Below, in pieces: positions 5,657-7,224 of a stretch of DNA of 7,224 nt (its first letter is position 1; each line of letters opens with the position of its first letter). The stretch is from assembly GCA_030636125.1 (NCBI GenBank), contig DAOVXM010000129.1, positions 1-7,224 on the forward strand, read 5' to 3'. The notes beneath the pieces are model-generated. The model worked only from the letters and a program-made list of their open reading frames with translations. It was not told the origin of the DNA and did not search any database. The DNA comes from Chloroflexota bacterium (GTDB taxonomy: Bacteria > Chloroflexota > Anaerolineae > Anaerolineales > UBA4823). The translations under genes were made by a program, and so were the position numbers.

Positions 5657-7224
5657 CTATCTTTCAGGGGATAAACGCTCGACTTTCTCAGCTTGGATAT
5701 AGGGCTCGCCGCTGTTTGAGTCCAACTCGACAATCCCTTCGATCAAATAAGGTCCAGGATCAGATAACTCCCCCCGGTAACGGCGGTAGACCTCCGCATA
5801 GATGACCACATCCAGTATCCCCTCCAGATCTTCCAGCGACATATAATAGAGATAATCGCCGCGGGCAGTCCGGAAGCGTCTCCATATCTGTCGCATCCCG
5901 GCAACTTGCACCCGCTGGCCCACGAGCGCGGCTGCCTGGATGGTGCTGAGCGCTCCGAGAGCTTGGATCTGCTCAGCTACCAGCTCCAGCGGATGGGCGA
6001 TCACCCCTACACCCAGGACATCTTCTTGCGCGGCCATTTTTTGCTCCAGCGACCAATCTGCCAACTCTTCCTCCGCCAGCACGAACAAGGAGAGCTGCCC
6101 CCCACGCCAGCCTCCCCTCTCCAACTGGCTTAACAGGCTAGGAGCCGTTCCAAATCCTTCGAAAGATCCCGCTTTAACCAGGTTCTGCGCCTCTACGGGG
6201 CGGGGGTCCACTCGCGCCAGGAAATCGTGCCAGGAGTGGAAAGGTCGCTGTTCCAGGATGCTGGATTGCGTTCGCCGGGTCAGGTCTCGCACCTGGTCGA
6301 GCCCCATAAATAATATCGGCTCTTGATCGACATAACTCACACCGAACTCACGCTGCGAGTAATTAACGTGGGGCGGTCGAATGGTTAAACCCATGCGCCG
6401 GGCTTCCATGAGGTACACTCGCTGCCCGTAATAACCTCCCCAGTTGGCCAAGACCGCCGCCATAAAGATAGCCGGGTGGTGAGTTTTGCACCAGGCCGCC
6501 CGCCAGGCGATTTGCGCGTATGAAGCTGCATGCGCCTTGGGGAAGCCATAACCTGCAAAAGCCGCCATAAGCTCCCAAACGCGCTCGGCTACCTCCTGGG
6601 GAACACCACTATGGTGATAAGCCCCGGCGACGAACTTCTCTTTCAGGGTCTGCATCTGCTTGCCCGGATCAAAATGGCTCATGGCGCGCCGCAGCAAATC
6701 GGCATCCGCCAGGCTTAAGCCAGCCAGCTCATGGGCGATGCGCAGAACCTGCTCCTGGTAAAGGATCACACCATAAGTATCTTCTAATAAAGGGGCGAGT
6801 GAGGGGTGCAGGTGGGTGACCTGCGCTTCGCCGCGATGTCGCCGCACAAAGGCGTCCTTAAGTCCACCGGTCAGCGGACCGGGACGGTATAAGGCCAGGG
6901 CGACCATAATATCGTCGACGCTCCTGGCATTAACCTCTTTCAAGGTAGCCCGCATACCCGGGCTTTCGATCTGGAAACAGCCGATCGTGCGCCCGTTCTG
7001 GACCATATCGGCGGTGATTTCATCATCCTCAGGTATAGCTTCAAGCATATCCAAAGGATTGCCATACTTGCCTGGTTGAGCCGTAAATAATTCCTGGGCT
7101 ACATCTCCAAGCACGGTAAGGCCACGTATACCCAACAGATCGATCTTCACCAGTCCCATGCGCTCGATCGAATCCAGGTCAAATTGGGTGATGAGGACGC
7201 CTTTCGTTGCCAATTGGGTCGGAA
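5657..7224 (-). CDS. dnaE: DNA polymerase III alpha (DnaE) family, C-terminal part, DnaE2-like; 5' end beyond the right edge
   Basis: About 521 C-terminal residues are visible; the frame stays open past the TTG at 7213 to the edge, so that codon is not the true start. Numbering from it, 'GLVKIDLLGIRGL' (20-32) holds the third palm Asp (Asp25, equivalent to E. coli Asp555). The fingers region has 'CFQIESPGMRATL' (79-91), 'ALYRPGPL' (107-114), 'EDTYGVILYQEQVLRIA' (144-160) and 'GYGFPKAHAASYA' (221-233). A helix-hairpin-helix region follows (about 325-355), then a clamp-binding QLSLF (373-377), and an OB fold (about 434-510) from 'VQVAGM' to 'PYIQAEKVERL'. The protein stops right after the OB fold, without the tau-binding tail of replicative E. 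coli-type DnaE. This and the 'GVGVIAHPLE' segment fit the error-prone DnaE2 class, which copies damaged DNA. The PHP domain and first two catalytic Asp residues are outside the window, so the class call is less certain than the family. Confidence 0.92.
   Translation of the reverse strand, partial: PTQLATKGVLITQFDLDSIERMGLVKIDLLGIRGLTVLGDVAQELFTAQPGKYGNPLDMLEAIPEDDEITADMVQNGRTIGCFQIESPGMRATLKEVNARSVDDIMVALALYRPGPLTGGLKDAFVRRHRGEAQVTHLHPSLAPLLEDTYGVILYQEQVLRIAHELAGLSLADADLLRRAMSHFDPGKQMQTLKEKFVAGAYHHSGVPQEVAERVWELMAAFAGYGFPKAHAASYAQIAWRAAWCKTHHPAIFMAAVLANWGGYYGQRVYLMEARRMGLTIRPPHVNYSQREFGVSYVDQEPILFMGLDQVRDLTRRTQSSILEQRPFHSWHDFLARVDPRPVEAQNLVKAGSFEGFGTAPSLLSQLERGGWRGGQLSLFVLAEEELADWSLEQKMAAQEDVLGVGVIAHPLELVAEQIQALGALSTIQAAALVGQRVQVAGMRQIWRRFRTARGDYLYYMSLEDLEGILDVVIYAEVYRRYRGELSDPGPYLIEGIVELDSNSGEPYIQAEKVERLSPER

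Noticed and set aside
5232..5702. Plus-strand open frame of 156 codons over azlD
   Set aside because: It is a shifted frame of azlD, whose own frame gives a clear AzlD with an ATGA overlap. The frame also runs across the spacer into the end of the antisense dnaE.
7211..7213. TTG as the start of the DnaE protein
   Set aside because: The frame stays open to the right edge (residues PTQ precede it) and the polymerase palm, PHP domain and first catalytic residues must lie upstream.
1..7224. CRISPR array, tRNA, rRNA, insertion sequence or attachment site
   Set aside because: No regularly spaced direct repeats, cloverleaf-like RNA, transposase-like frame or terminal inverted repeats were seen on either strand by eye.

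Overview
The window looks like chromosomal DNA of an Anaerolineae-type Chloroflexota bacterium. This is inferred from protein style, not from a database search. The clues are a lipoprotein with a Thr/Pro-rich tail (TATATLPPTETPTSTLIPTAT-like), an ABC exporter with the N-terminal 'GFHGSGWWSY' style I associate with this phylum, and moderate GC with AT-rich promoters. I see no mobile element, CRISPR array, rRNA or tRNA.

Layout. (1) 1-914, minus: a secreted lipoprotein with a FecR-like domain; its C-terminal end lies beyond the left edge. (2) 915-1066: its promoter region, where a canonical -10 box sits inside a long inverted repeat. (3) 1067-1933, minus: a complete pirin-family cupin protein. 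(4) 1934-2196: the divergent regulatory region between pirin and the next operon. (5) 2197-5559, plus: a compact four-gene run, namely an ABC exporter half-transporter, a MazG-like nucleotide pyrophosphohydrolase, AzlC and AzlD. Gaps are 8 and 29 bases, then a 4-base ATGA overlap. (6) 5560-5656: a short convergent spacer with a hairpin. (7) 5657-7224, minus: the C-terminal part of a DnaE-type DNA polymerase, most like the error-prone DnaE2 class, with its N-terminal part beyond the right edge.

How they work together. AzlC and AzlD form a two-subunit exporter of branched-chain amino acids. The ABC protein is a second, ATP-driven exporter of unknown substrate, and the MazG-like enzyme removes non-canonical or excess nucleoside triphosphates. 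Their spacing predicts one mRNA, which could be a stress or detoxification operon, but nothing in the sequence fixes a shared substrate. The lipoprotein and pirin genes share an identical extended -10 nonamer (TGGTATAAT).

I do not see a clearly new biological system. The points most worth a second look are the promoter-embedded palindrome upstream of the lipoprotein, the roughly 45-residue charged insertion in the ABC nucleotide-binding domain, the exporter/MazG/AzlCD gene combination, and the clamp-binding QLSLF motif in a DnaE that ends right after its OB fold.
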